Assembly (NCBI GenBank): GCA_036652035.1
Contig: JAVVWR010000003.1
Location: 1 to 64,000 of the forward strand
Length of the DNA: 64,000 nucleotides
Reading direction: 5' to 3'
Origin: JAEZVV01 sp036652035
GTDB lineage: Bacteria > Pseudomonadota > Gammaproteobacteria > Burkholderiales > Burkholderiaceae_F
Position numbers and translations under genes: made by a program. How positions within the stretch are numbered: position 1 is the first letter of the stretch; each line of letters starts with the position of its first letter. The notes under the pieces were generated by a model. The model searched no databases and was not told the origin of the DNA. It saw only the letters and a list, made by a program, of their open reading frames with translations. Positions 18,383-28,978 of this stretch are shown in pieces.

Positions 18383-18673
18383 ATGTCATTCGTTCGTTGG
18401 GTTTCGATTGGCGCACTGGCGCTGTGCTCGGCTCAGGCTTGGGCATCCGAGGATGTGTACGGCGTGGTCGATTCGCGCCCCGCTGCCAAGGCTGGCACCT
18501 GGGTCGTGGGTGGCAAGGACGTGGTGGTGACCGACCAGGTTCGTCTGGACGAAAAGGACGGCCCGGCCAAGGCCGGCGCCTGCGTCAAGCTGGACTACGA
18601 AAGCAAGGCCGGTGCGCGCTACCTCGAGAAAATCGAGACCAAGAAAGACGCCCGCAAGTGCGCGAAGAAATAA
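18383..18673 (+). CDS. Small secreted protein, possible DUF5666/OB-fold type
   Basis: A 96-residue precursor with a signal peptide (cleavage after AWA near residue 22). The mature region of about 74 residues runs VYGVVDSRP, GTWVVGGKDVVVTD, VRLDEKDGPAKAGACVKLDYE and ends in a lysine-rich tail. The alternation of short beta strands and the GTWVVGG turn recall small periplasmic OB-fold domains such as DUF5666, but I do not recognise a named family. Two cysteines (GACV and RKCAKK) could form a disulfide after export. A GAGGAA site precedes the ATG. Confidence 0.7.
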   Translation: MSFVRWVSIGALALCSAQAWASEDVYGVVDSRPAAKAGTWVVGGKDVVVTDQVRLDEKDGPAKAGACVKLDYESKAGARYLEKIETKKDARKCAKK

Positions 18674-18679
18674 GCCGGA

Positions 18680-19528
18680 TCAGAACTGCGCACGGATGAT
18701 CTGGGCGCAGCGTCCGGCGAGCATCACGTGCGCGCTCGTCGCGCCGGGTGTGGCGGCGGCAACGCCCAGACACTCGGCGCTCGAGCCCAGCGGCACGGGC
18801 AGCAGGAACTGGGCGTCAAACTGACGCGCGCATCGCCCCTCTCTTTTCTCCAGAGCCGATAAAGCCGTTGCGGCCACGCACATGCCGTGGGCGATCGGCT
18901 GCGCCAGCCCGAAAGGACGTGCCCCCCAGCGATGCAGGTGGATCGGGTTCCAGTCGCCCGACAGGCGCGCGTAGCTCAGTCCGAGCGAACTGGGCACCGC
19001 GATCACGGCGAGCGATTCACCCTCGCTCGCGGCGCTGCGGCTCGTGGCCGACGGTGCTGTACGCGCGGCCCGTGGCGCTCGTGCCAGGTAGGTGCTGCGG
19101 ATGAGCGCTTTGACCCGGCCGTCTTGTTCGATCTCGGTGTCGAGATCGAACTGGCGCCCGCTGCGGCGGGTGTTTTGTTGGCCCAGCCGAATCGTGATGG
19201 CGATGGGCGCGTCTACCGTGACCGCGGCGAGCGATTGGATCGAGTTGGCGACATGGATCAGCCCGGCTGCGCCGAGCGGGAACTCGCGTCGGTTGAGCAG
19301 CGCCAGCTGCGCCCGCTGCGCCGGCAGGTAGAGCCAGGCCAGTGGCAGGGGGGCGGCAAAGCCGAAGAAACGGCGGTAAGCCTCAAGCCGAGCCGGTGCC
19401 AGTGCAACGGCGCTCACCCGCAGCGCGATCGCCGGCAGAGGCTGATCGTGCGCGAGACGCGCCTTGCCGGGCGCAAGGGCCCCCAGAAGACTGGAGGTCA
19501 AGCCGGGCAGGGTCGCGAGGGTCAACAT
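18680..19528 (-). CDS. MaoC-like (hot-dog fold) dehydratase
   Basis: A 282-residue protein with two hot-dog-like halves. The C-terminal half carries YARLSGDWNPIHLH, the hydratase-2 motif with catalytic Asp and His, followed by GLAQPIAHGMCVAATALS. This indicates an (R)-specific enoyl-CoA hydratase or a related acyl dehydratase. I chose the ATG at 19528, because the upstream extension is Arg/Pro-rich and lacks a ribosome site. It ends 6 bp from the convergent secreted-protein gene and is divergent from the thiC riboswitch. The physiological acyl substrate is unknown. Confidence 0.82.
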   Translation of the reverse strand: MLTLATLPGLTSSLLGALAPGKARLAHDQPLPAIALRVSAVALAPARLEAYRRFFGFAAPLPLAWLYLPAQRAQLALLNRREFPLGAAGLIHVANSIQSLAAVTVDAPIAITIRLGQQNTRRSGRQFDLDTEIEQDGRVKALIRSTYLARAPRAARTAPSATSRSAASEGESLAVIAVPSSLGLSYARLSGDWNPIHLHRWGARPFGLAQPIAHGMCVAATALSALEKREGRCARQFDAQFLLPVPLGSSAECLGVAAATPGATSAHVMLAGRCAQIIRAQF

Positions 19529-19618
19529 GGGTGGTCGTCGGGGGCTTGGGCGGCGCAAGGTAGCACGCGAGTCTTGCGCCGCCCTGCCCGAGCGGGCTGC
19601 TATCGTTGACGCCTGAAA

Positions 19619-19698
19619 GCGTTGGGGGTACCGCGGCTGGCCGCGGTTGAGAGAGTCCCCTCGAACCTGATCCAGTTGACACTGGCGGAGGGAAACGC
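19619..19698 (+). ncRNA. TPP riboswitch (THI element) of thiC
   Basis: A thiamine-pyrophosphate aptamer directly upstream of thiC. GGGGTACC and TTGAGAGA form the pyrimidine-sensor arm, and ACCTGATCC then CTGGCGGAGGGAA form the pyrophosphate arm. The closing P1 helix is visible as GCGTT (19619-19623) with AACGC (19694-19698). High TPP should lower thiC expression. Confidence 0.95.
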
Positions 19699-19701
19699 AA
19701 G

Positions 19702-19720
19702 GGGAGGACTGCGTCCTCCC
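19702..19720 (+). promoter_or_regulatory. Hairpin in the thiC riboswitch expression platform
   Basis: GGGAGGAC pairs with GTCCTCCC around a 3-base loop, 3 bases after the aptamer. There is no U-run, so a translational or Rho-linked mechanism is more likely than intrinsic termination. The thiC ribosome site (AAGGAG) lies about 20 bases downstream. Confidence 0.5.
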
Positions 19721-19749
19721 GCTGCGGGCTCCGCCTCGAAGGAGACACG

Positions 19750-21663
<1,914 letters not shown>

Positions 21664-21671
21664 GCCCTCTG

Positions 21672-21708
21672 GCCGCGCTCGGCCGCTGTCATGGCGGCCG
21701 AGCGCGGC
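21672..21708 (+). terminator. 15-bp hairpin downstream of thiC
   Basis: GCCGCGCTCGGCCGC pairs perfectly with GCGGCCGAGCGCGGC around a 7-base loop, 8 bases after the thiC stop. It has no U-tail, so it is a transcript-end stem rather than a textbook terminator. Confidence 0.6.
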
Positions 21709-21847
21709 GTGTCCGAGGCGCGTTGTGCCCGGGATCCTGGCGTGAGAGCGGTTGGCGCGGCCGCGAGTGTGGCCAATCCGCACCAGAGCGCGCGGCACCG
21801 GGCGGGTCGGGATTACCATGGCGCCGTCCATCGATCCAGGAGACGCC

Positions 21848-23200
21848 GTGCTTGCCAATGACATCCGATCGCTTGAAGCCAATGAGCTCGCTGAGATCGA
21901 GAACGGGCGCCGCGGTCTGCTGCTTTATGCGCTGATCGCGATCCTGGCTGGCGCCCTGATCGGTCTGGTGGGTTCGGCGTTTCGCATGGTGTTGGTGATC
22001 GCCGGCGAGTGGCGCGGCGAGATGGCGGCCTGGTCGCAGGATCTCGGCGCGTGGGGTTTTCTGCTGCCGGTTCTGACGGTGGCGATCTGCGCCGCGGCCG
22101 CGCGTGGGCTGGTTCGCTTGGCGCCCCTGGCGGCGGGCAGCGGGGTCCAGCATGTCGAGGCGGTGATGCGTGGCGAAGCCGATCCGGCGCCCTTGCGGGT
22201 CCTGCCGGTGAAGTTTGTCGGCGGCGCCTTGGCGCTGGGTTCCGGGCTAGCTCTGGGACGCGAGGGGCCGACCGTGCAGATGGGGGCCACGATCGGCGAC
22301 ACGCTGGCGAAGTGGGCGCGGATGTCGATCGTCGATGTGCGCCGGATGCAGACCGCCGTGGCCGGCGCGGGTTTGGGCGTGGCCTTCTCGGCGCCGCTGG
22401 GAGGTGCCATTTTTGCGTTCGAGGAAGTGGCGCGTGCCTTCAGTGTGCGGCTTGCGGTGGCAACCTTGCTGGCGTCGGCCACCGCCACGGCGGTGGCCTG
22501 GTCCTTGATCGGCGACGCGCCTGATTTCGTGGTGGACGCTCTGGCTTTGCCGGCCTGGTCGGCTCTGCTGCCCTTTCTTCTCTTTGGTTTGTTGTTAGGC
22601 GCGGCTGGGGTCGCTTACAACCGGCTGGTGGTCTATTGCCTCGATCTTGGCGATCGTCTGCGGGCGGTGCCGCCCGAGCTGAGGGCGGCGGTGATCGGCG
22701 GCCTGGTCGGTTTGCTGCTGTGGGTCGAGCCCGCGCTGGTGGGCGGTGGCGACGAACTCAACCAGTGGATTCTCGATGACCGCGCGCCCTGGCTGAGCAT
22801 TGCCATCATCGTGGTGGTGCGCTGGTTTCTGGCGCCGCTCAGTTACGCCGCCGGCACGCCGGGTGGCTTGTTCGCTCCGCTCCTGCTGGTCGGCACGGCG
22901 TTCGGCGCCTTGTTCGCCGCCGCCGGCAATGCCTTGCTGCCGGATCTGGCGCTCGACCCGGTGGCGTTTGCCATTGTCGGCATGGCGGCTTTTTTTGCGG
23001 CCGTGGTGCGGGCGCCGCTCACCGGCATCGTGCTGATTGTCGAGATGACAGCCACCACCAGCCAGATCGTGCCCATGCTCGGCGCCACCACCCTGGCCGT
23101 GGTGGCCGCGACGGTATTGCGCGGGCCGCCGGTCTACGACACCTTGCGATTGCGGATGCTGAAAGCACGTGCGCTGGTCGAGACGCGCACCCCGATTTGA
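21848..23200 (+). CDS. ClC-family chloride transporter
   Basis: A polytopic ClC protein of about 450 residues. Selectivity-filter motifs are present: GSGVQHVEAV, GREGPTVQMG (with the gating glutamate), GGLFAP and PVYDTL near the C-terminus. FEEVARAFSV retains an acidic pair where proton-coupled ClC exchangers have their internal proton glutamate, so Cl-/H+ antiport is more likely than a channel. I chose the GTG at 21848 because AGGAGA precedes it; an ATG 30 bases upstream is the alternative. No C-terminal CBS domains. Confidence 0.9.
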   Translation: MLANDIRSLEANELAEIENGRRGLLLYALIAILAGALIGLVGSAFRMVLVIAGEWRGEMAAWSQDLGAWGFLLPVLTVAICAAAARGLVRLAPLAAGSGVQHVEAVMRGEADPAPLRVLPVKFVGGALALGSGLALGREGPTVQMGATIGDTLAKWARMSIVDVRRMQTAVAGAGLGVAFSAPLGGAIFAFEEVARAFSVRLAVATLLASATATAVAWSLIGDAPDFVVDALALPAWSALLPFLLFGLLLGAAGVAYNRLVVYCLDLGDRLRAVPPELRAAVIGGLVGLLLWVEPALVGGGDELNQWILDDRAPWLSIAIIVVVRWFLAPLSYAAGTPGGLFAPLLLVGTAFGALFAAAGNALLPDLALDPVAFAIVGMAAFFAAVVRAPLTGIVLIVEMTATTSQIVPMLGATTLAVVAATVLRGPPVYDTLRLRMLKARALVETRTPI

Positions 23201-23280
23201 GTGGATTTCATGCCATCGAATGACAGCGTGGGGATGGGCGCGGCAATCACGCCAGGCATGAACGCCGTGATGAGGCCGAT

Positions 23281-25158
23281 TTGAACGACAGCGAGCAAGG
23301 TCCTGACGACAACGGCCGCGTGGGTTCGATGACCGGCGAGTGGCCGCCCGATCTATGGGCCCTGCGCGCGGCGGTGCCGGAGTTGCTTGCCAATCCGGTC
23401 GTGATTACCGACGCCGAGCGCCGGATTCTCTGGGTCAACCCCGCTTTCGAGCAGCGCACCGATTACACACGAGCCGAGGTGCTCGGTCGTCGGCCGGGCG
23501 ATTTCCTCTATGGTCCGCAGACCGATCGCGCAGCGGTTGAGGCGATGCGAGAGCGGCTGGACCGGGGCGAAGGGCTGCATGGTGTCGAACTGCTCAAGTA
23601 CGCCCGCGACGGATGTCCCTACTGGGTGTCGATCGAAGCCCATCCGGTGTGCGACGAACGCGGCGTGGTGGCGTGTTTCATCTCGATCGAAACCGACATC
23701 GATCTGCGCAAACAATCCGAATCCGCGCTGAGGGTGAGCGAGCAGCGGATGCGCGCCTTGTTCGAGAGTTCAACCTACGCCGTGGTGGTGATCGATGGCG
23801 CGGGCGCGATCGAGCTTTTCAACCCGGCCGCGCAACGCCTGTTCGGCTATGACGAGGCCGAACTGGTTGGGCGCGAGATTGCGCTGCTGCTGCCTCCGAC
23901 AGGAATCGACCGTCACGGCGAAGCGGTGGCGCTGCTCTTGGCCACCGGTTTGCCCGATGCGATCGGGCGGGCGCGTGAACTGGCCGCGCGCGCGCGCGGC
24001 GGTCACGAGTTTCCGGTTGAGCTTGCCCTGGCCGAATTTCCGACGCCGCAAGGCACGCGCTATGCCGCCACCATTCGCGACATCAGCCAGCGCTGCGCGA
24101 TGGAAGCCGAAGCCCGGGCCTTGAACGAACAACTGCGAGCGTCGATTGCTGCGCTCGAAGCCAACCAGCGTCACGCCCAGTATCTGGCCGCCATGAGTGA
24201 CCTGCTGCATGGCTGCAATGCGGAAGATGAAATTCACCGGGTAGCGGCGCGCTATCTGCCGCGGGTGCTCGATGATGCGGCGGGCGCGTTGTATCTGAGC
24301 GCTGACGGTGGCGACCTATTGCCGCGCTGCGTCTGGGGCGATCGGGTGCCGGTGGCCGCCGCCATGAACGGCGACGATTGCTGGTCGCTGCGACTGGCGC
24401 GCCCCTACGAGGCCGACGCGGTTCACGGTCTTGCCTGCGTGCATGCGCAAGACCCCGGCGCGGGGGGCTCCTTGTGCGTGCCGCTGGTGGCCCAAGGCGA
24501 ATCGCTGGGCGTGCTTACCCTGCGCTACGTCGCCGCCGCGCGCGACGCCAGCGTGCACGAGCAGCGCCGCGCCCGCGCCGTGGCGGTGGCCGAACACATC
24601 GTGCTGGCGCTCGCCAACGTTCGCCTGCGCGAAGACCTGCGCGAACAGGCGATGCGCGATCCGCTCACGGGTCTGATCAATCGTCGCTACATGCATGAGA
24701 GCTTCGCGCGCGAGCTGGCCCGCTGCGAGCGTCGCGAATTGCCGCTGGCGGTGCTGATGATTGATGTCGATCACTTCAAGCGCTTTAACGACGAGTTTGG
24801 TCACGCCGCGGGCGACCGTGTTCTGCGCCGGGTGGCCGAGGTCCTTGGCAGCGCGGTGCGGCGGGAAGACGTGGTCAGCCGCTACGGCGGCGAGGAGTTC
24901 TTGCTGGTGCTGCCCGAAACCGACCTGGAAACGGCGCGTTTGCGGGCCGAGCAGGCGCGTGTTGCGGTCGAATGCCTGCAGCCGGAGGCCGGCGAGGATT
25001 GGTGCGGCCCGCTCAGCATCTCGATCGGGATCGGTGTATTCCCGTGCGATGGCAGTACGGCCGAGGGTTTGATCCGCGTCGCAGATGCTGCGCTTTATGG
25101 CGCCAAACGCGGTGGCCGCAACCGCGTGGCCGAGGCAACAAGGCCGCCGTCTGCGTAA
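23281..25158 (+). CDS. Diguanylate cyclase with PAS, PAS and GAF sensor domains
   Basis: A 625-residue cytoplasmic signalling enzyme predicted to make cyclic di-GMP from GTP. Domain order is PAS (about 30-145, NPVVITDAERRILWVNPAFEQ), PAS (about 155-280, YAVVVIDGAGAIELFNPAAQRLFGY), GAF (about 310-460) and GGDEF (about 465-620). The active site is RYGGEEF, and RRED five residues before it is an intact RxxD inhibitory I-site. No EAL domain. The start is TTG at 23281, with ATG at 23329 as an alternative. No membrane segments, so the signal is probably cytosolic or a redox cofactor in a PAS domain. Confidence 0.92.
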   Translation: MNDSEQGPDDNGRVGSMTGEWPPDLWALRAAVPELLANPVVITDAERRILWVNPAFEQRTDYTRAEVLGRRPGDFLYGPQTDRAAVEAMRERLDRGEGLHGVELLKYARDGCPYWVSIEAHPVCDERGVVACFISIETDIDLRKQSESALRVSEQRMRALFESSTYAVVVIDGAGAIELFNPAAQRLFGYDEAELVGREIALLLPPTGIDRHGEAVALLLATGLPDAIGRARELAARARGGHEFPVELALAEFPTPQGTRYAATIRDISQRCAMEAEARALNEQLRASIAALEANQRHAQYLAAMSDLLHGCNAEDEIHRVAARYLPRVLDDAAGALYLSADGGDLLPRCVWGDRVPVAAAMNGDDCWSLRLARPYEADAVHGLACVHAQDPGAGGSLCVPLVAQGESLGVLTLRYVAAARDASVHEQRRARAVAVAEHIVLALANVRLREDLREQAMRDPLTGLINRRYMHESFARELARCERRELPLAVLMIDVDHFKRFNDEFGHAAGDRVLRRVAEVLGSAVRREDVVSRYGGEEFLLVLPETDLETARLRAEQARVAVECLQPEAGEDWCGPLSISIGIGVFPCDGSTAEGLIRVADAALYGAKRGGRNRVAEATRPPSA

Positions 25159-25238
25159 GATTGGCCTGCGGCCGATCGAGCACGCGGCCATGGGGGCTGG
25201 CGACACGTTCGGCCCGCCAACAGAAGGACCCCGATTCG

Positions 25239-26873
25239 ATGAGCCATCGACAACTGCCGCAGGGCGTGGCTGTGCTGCGCGATCCCGTTCTCAATAAAGG
25301 CACGGCTTTTTCCGACGCTGAACGTGATCGTTTGAAGCTGCGCGGTCTGCTTCCGCCGCGGCGCATTTCGCAGAGCCAGCAAGTTGCGCGAGTCGTCGAA
25401 AACCTGCGGGCACTCGCCAAGCCGCTCAACAGATACGTGGCGCTGGAAGCGCTGCACGATCGCAACGAGTCGCTCTACTACCGGGTGGTGATCGATCACA
25501 TCGAAGAGATGATGCCGATCATCTACACCCCGACCGTGGGCCTCGCCTGCCAAGAGTTCGACCAGATTTTCCGCCGGCCGCGCGGCGTCTACGTCTCGGC
25601 CAATGACCGCGGTCACGTCGCCGAGCTGCTCGCCAATCACCCGATCGAAGACGTTGACATCATCGTCGTTACCGACGGTGAGCGCATCCTGGGCCTGGGC
25701 GATCTTGGCGCCAATGGCATGGGGATCCCGATCGGCAAGCTCTCGCTCTACACCGCCTGCGCCGGCATCGACCCGGCGCGCGCGTTGCCGGTCTTGATCG
25801 ACGTTGGCACCAACAACCTCGAGCTGCGTGAGCACCCGCTCTACCTTGGCCTGCCGCAAGCCCGCGTCACCGGCGCCGACTACGACGAGCTGGTTGACGA
25901 GTTCATCACCGCCGCTCGCGCCCGCTGGCCCAATGTCCTGATCCAGTTCGAGGACTTCGCCAATCACCACGCGTTCGACCTGCTCGATCGCTGGCGCGAC
26001 CGCATTCCCTGCTTCAACGACGACATCCAGGGCACGGCCGCGGTGGCGCTCGCCGGGTTCTTGTCGGCGCTGCGGGTCACTGGTCAGCCGCTCGCCGAGC
26101 AGCGCGTCCTGTTCCTGGGGGCCGGTGAAGCGGCCACCGGCATTGCCGATCTGATCACCGCCGCCCTGGTTGACGACGGCCTGACCGAGGCCGAGGCCCG
26201 CCAGCGTGCCTGGCTGTTCGACTCCAAGGGTTTGGTCACGGCCGATCGCACCGGGCTGACCGCGCACAAGCTGGCTTACGCCCACCCGCACGCGTCGGCC
26301 AAGACCTTCCTCGAGGCGGTCGAGCTGCTCAAACCCACCGCGATCGTCGGCGTGGCCGCCGCCGCCGGTGCGTTCGACGCCGAGGTTCTGAGCGCGATGG
26401 CGCGGATCAACCCGCGTCCGATCGTGTTCGCTCTGTCGAACCCGACCTCCAAGGCCGAGTGCACCGCGCACGACGCCTATACGCACACCGAGGGGCGCGC
26501 ACTGTTTGCCAGCGGCAGCCCCTTCGACCATCTCGAAGTTCATGGCAAGCGTTTCGTGCCGCGTCAGGCCAACAACGCCTACGTCTTTCCGGGTCTGGGC
26601 CTGGGCGTGATCGCCAGCCGTGCCAGCGCCATGCCCGACGAGATGTTCCTCGCCGCCGCCCGTATGCTGGCGCAGGAAGTGACCGAGGACGATCTGGCCG
26701 CGGGCAGTCTCCTGCCCGCGCTGACCGAGGTGCGGGCGGTGTCGGCGCGGATCGCCGTGGCCGTGGCGGAACTGGCCTACGAGCGGGGTCTGGCGCAACG
26801 CGAACGGCCGGCCAACCTGCTCGCCAGCGTGCGCGAAGGCATGTTCGACGCCAACTACCAGTCGCTCGCTTAA
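25239..26873 (+). CDS. maeA: NAD-dependent malic enzyme
   Basis: Oxidative decarboxylation of malate to pyruvate. The 544-residue protein has the single-domain SfcA/MaeA architecture: YTPTVG near residue 93, VVTDGERILGLGDLGANGMGIPIGK, NDDIQGTAAV, the NAD-binding FLGAGEAATGIADL and ALSNPTSKAECT. The ATG at 25239 follows AAGGA; the open frame upstream is the end of the diguanylate cyclase in another frame. No phosphotransacetylase-like extension, unlike MaeB. NAD versus NADP preference is inferred from family type only. Confidence 0.93.
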   Translation: MSHRQLPQGVAVLRDPVLNKGTAFSDAERDRLKLRGLLPPRRISQSQQVARVVENLRALAKPLNRYVALEALHDRNESLYYRVVIDHIEEMMPIIYTPTVGLACQEFDQIFRRPRGVYVSANDRGHVAELLANHPIEDVDIIVVTDGERILGLGDLGANGMGIPIGKLSLYTACAGIDPARALPVLIDVGTNNLELREHPLYLGLPQARVTGADYDELVDEFITAARARWPNVLIQFEDFANHHAFDLLDRWRDRIPCFNDDIQGTAAVALAGFLSALRVTGQPLAEQRVLFLGAGEAATGIADLITAALVDDGLTEAEARQRAWLFDSKGLVTADRTGLTAHKLAYAHPHASAKTFLEAVELLKPTAIVGVAAAAGAFDAEVLSAMARINPRPIVFALSNPTSKAECTAHDAYTHTEGRALFASGSPFDHLEVHGKRFVPRQANNAYVFPGLGLGVIASRASAMPDEMFLAAARMLAQEVTEDDLAAGSLLPALTEVRAVSARIAVAVAELAYERGLAQRERPANLLASVREGMFDANYQSLA

Positions 26874-26887
26874 AGCGAGCCTGAGGC

Positions 26888-26918
26888 GCTGTCGTCACCC
26901 GGGGCGGGTGGCGACAGC
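26888..26918 (+). terminator. Hairpin downstream of maeA
   Basis: A 13-bp stem with one G-U pair (GCTGTCGTCACCC with GGGTGGCGACAGC) and a 5-base loop, 14 bases after the maeA stop. No U-run. Confidence 0.5.
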
Positions 26919-27062
26919 AACCGCGTGGCCGGGCGGCCCGAACTGGCGGCCGATGGCGGTTTTGCGGGAAGGAGCCACTGCGGCCCGGGGCCAAGCGCCC
27001 GGGGCCGCCATCGCCTCGCGTAAAATCCGTGCTCCCGGGGCATTTCCCCGGTACCGAGAACC

Positions 27063-27254
27063 ATGCCCCGCTACGAATCCGACATCACCCAGTTCATCCG
27101 CGAACTCAAGACCGCCATCCCCGAGCTCGAAGCCAAGCAGCGCGAAGCCCGCGCGATCTGGTGGGACAAGAACCTCGATCGCGATCAGCAAGAAGGCTTT
27201 GCCGAGGCCAAGGTCGAGCAGCAGCCCTACGTCTATCAGACCCAGAGCGAGTGA
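27063..27254 (+). CDS. DUF3460 family protein
   Basis: A 63-residue soluble protein beginning MPRYESDITQFIRELK and containing IWWDKNLDRD, the hallmark of DUF3460, a small family I know mainly from Betaproteobacteria. No function is established. A short GC-rich hairpin (CCGGGG/CCCCGG) sits just before its start. Its TGA overlaps the GTG of scpA, so the two are probably translationally coupled, hinting at a link with chromosome segregation or simply shared expression. Confidence 0.9.
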   Translation: MPRYESDITQFIRELKTAIPELEAKQREARAIWWDKNLDRDQQEGFAEAKVEQQPYVYQTQSE

Positions 27255-28123
27255 ACATCCCCGCAGCGTCCGATGCTCCGCTCGAGGCGGCCAGCGCCGC
27301 CCTCGCGCAGCCCAAGGCCGATTCCACGCTGGACGTGATCGACGGGATTGCGCTCGCGCGCCTCTATGGCGAGCCGCTCTTCAAGCTGCCGCAGGACCTG
27401 TACATCCCGCCCGACGCGCTCGAGGTCTTTCTCGAAGCCTTTGAGGGCCCGCTCGACTTGCTGCTCTACATGATCCGCAAGCAGCACTTCAACGTGCTCG
27501 ACATCCCGATGGCGCCGCTCACGCAGCAGTACCTCGTGTATGTCGACCAGATCCGCAAGAGCAACCTGGAGCTGGCGGCCGAATACCTGCTGATGGCGGC
27601 GCTGCTGATTGAGATCAAGAGCCGCATGCTGCTGCCGGTGAAAAAGGCCGACAGCGGCGAAGAGGTCGAAGACCCGCGCGCCGAGCTGGTGCGCCGCCTG
27701 CTTGAATACGAAAAAATCAAGCTCGCCGCGCGCAATCTCGACGAGCTGCCGCGGGTGGGGCGCGACTTCGTGCGGGCGATCGTCACCATCGAGCAGACCG
27801 TCGAGCGCCGCCTGCCCGAGGTCTGCGTCGCCGATCTGCAATCGGCCTGGGCCGACGTTCTGAAGCGCGCCAAGCTCAACGCCAGCCACAAGATCTCGCG
27901 CGAAGAGCTGTCGGTGCGGGAACACATGAGCCTGGTGCTGCGGCGCCTTCAAGGCGAGCGCTTTGTCGAGTTCCGCGAACTGTTCGACACCAGCCGCGGC
28001 GCCGCGGTGGCGGTGGTCCACTTTCTCGCGATGCTGGAACTCGCGCGCGAGTCGCTGGTGCGAATCACCCAGGCGGCGCCGTTTGCGCCGATCTACGTCC
28101 GGCTCGCCTACACGCCGTCCTGA
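27251..28123 (+). CDS. scpA: Segregation and condensation protein A
   Basis: ScpA is the kleisin subunit of the SMC-ScpAB condensin. The 290-residue protein contains FEGPLDLLLYMIRKQHFNVLDIPM, the conserved N-terminal helical region that contacts SMC. A central acidic linker and a C-terminal winged-helix region (ending FAPIYVRLAYTPS) follow. I chose the GTG at 27251, which overlaps the DUF3460 stop; the frame upstream is non-coding. scpB and panC, frequent neighbours in relatives, are not next to it. Confidence 0.93.
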   Translation: MNIPAASDAPLEAASAALAQPKADSTLDVIDGIALARLYGEPLFKLPQDLYIPPDALEVFLEAFEGPLDLLLYMIRKQHFNVLDIPMAPLTQQYLVYVDQIRKSNLELAAEYLLMAALLIEIKSRMLLPVKKADSGEEVEDPRAELVRRLLEYEKIKLAARNLDELPRVGRDFVRAIVTIEQTVERRLPEVCVADLQSAWADVLKRAKLNASHKISREELSVREHMSLVLRRLQGERFVEFRELFDTSRGAAVAVVHFLAMLELARESLVRITQAAPFAPIYVRLAYTPS

Positions 28124-28133
28124 GCCCGCCGCG

Positions 28134-28742
28134 TCAGCGGATGAATTTCACCTCGCGGCAGATCGCCTCGACGATTGGCTTCTTCTTCTCGGCATAGATG
28201 GCCTGGTTGCGCTCGAAGAGGTTGTTGCCGTGGCAGTCGATCGAGATGATCAGCGGACCGAACTCAAGCACCCGGTTGACCCACAGAGTCTCCGGCATGC
28301 CCAGGTCCTGCCACTCGGCGGCCTCGATCGCCTCGACCTGCTCGGCTGCGACCACCGCACAGCCACCTGGGAACACCGCGTGCACCGCCTTGTGCTCCTG
28401 GCAGCCGGCGACGGTCTCGGGGCCCATTCCCCCTTTGCCGACGATCAGCTTGACTCCGGTGCGGCCGATGAACTCGCGCTCGAACTTTTCCATTCGCATG
28501 CTGGTGGTCGGGCCGATCGACACCATCTCGAAACCGCCCTCGGCTCGGGGGCGGACGATGGGGCCGGCGTGCAGGATGGCGCCGCCCCGGATGTCGACTG
28601 GCAGTTCGCGGCCGAGCTCGATCAGGCGGCGGTGAGCGACGTCGCGGCAGGTGACGAGCTGGCCGCTGAGGTAGACCACGTCACCCACTTGCAGCGACTC
28701 AAGATCCGCGTCGCGGATTGGCGTTGTCAGGACCTTTTTCAC
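28134..28742 (-). CDS. Class I fumarate hydratase / tartrate dehydratase-type, beta subunit
   Basis: The 202-residue beta (C-terminal) part of a two-subunit iron-sulfur hydro-lyase. Family motifs are visible: GDVVYLSGQLVTCRDVAHRRL, GPIVRPRAEGG, GPTTSMRME, IVGKGGMG, FPGGCAVVAAEQV and the closing EFGPLIISIDCHGNNLFE. The start GTG at 28742 overlaps the stop of the alpha subunit (GTGA). The pair may act on fumarate/malate or L-tartrate; sequence alone does not decide. It ends 10 bp from the convergent scpA. Confidence 0.88.
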   Translation of the reverse strand: MKKVLTTPIRDADLESLQVGDVVYLSGQLVTCRDVAHRRLIELGRELPVDIRGGAILHAGPIVRPRAEGGFEMVSIGPTTSMRMEKFEREFIGRTGVKLIVGKGGMGPETVAGCQEHKAVHAVFPGGCAVVAAEQVEAIEAAEWQDLGMPETLWVNRVLEFGPLIISIDCHGNNLFERNQAIYAEKKKPIVEAICREVKFIR

Positions 28743-28978
28743 AGCACCACTCCTTCGTGCGACAGGATTTCGTAGGACAGATCGGCGGCAATGCGGATGC
28801 GGCCGCGGCGATGCGCCCAGCAGCCGGTCGAGACCGCCACCGCGATGGTCGAGGGGTGGCGCGCCGACGATTCGATATGAACGCCCAATACGCTCGCCTG
28901 GCCCGACAGGCCTTGCGGGCCGATCCCGACCGCGTTGAGGCCGTCTTCGAGCAGGCGCTCGAGCTTGGCGGCGTTGGG
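28739..28978 (-). CDS. Class I fumarate hydratase-type alpha subunit, C-terminal fragment (cut by assembly gap)
   Basis: Read on the minus strand from the gap edge, about 79 residues are visible: NAVGIGPQGLSGQAS, VLGVHIESSARHPSTIAVAVSTGC, WAHRRGRIRI, ending LSHEGVVL and a TGA. This is the end of the iron-sulfur alpha subunit; the cysteine in STGCW is a likely cluster ligand. The rest lies in or beyond the 100-N gap. It is not a pseudogene on present evidence. Confidence 0.85.
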   Translation of the reverse strand, partial: PNAAKLERLLEDGLNAVGIGPQGLSGQASVLGVHIESSARHPSTIAVAVSTGCWAHRRGRIRIAADLSYEILSHEGVVL

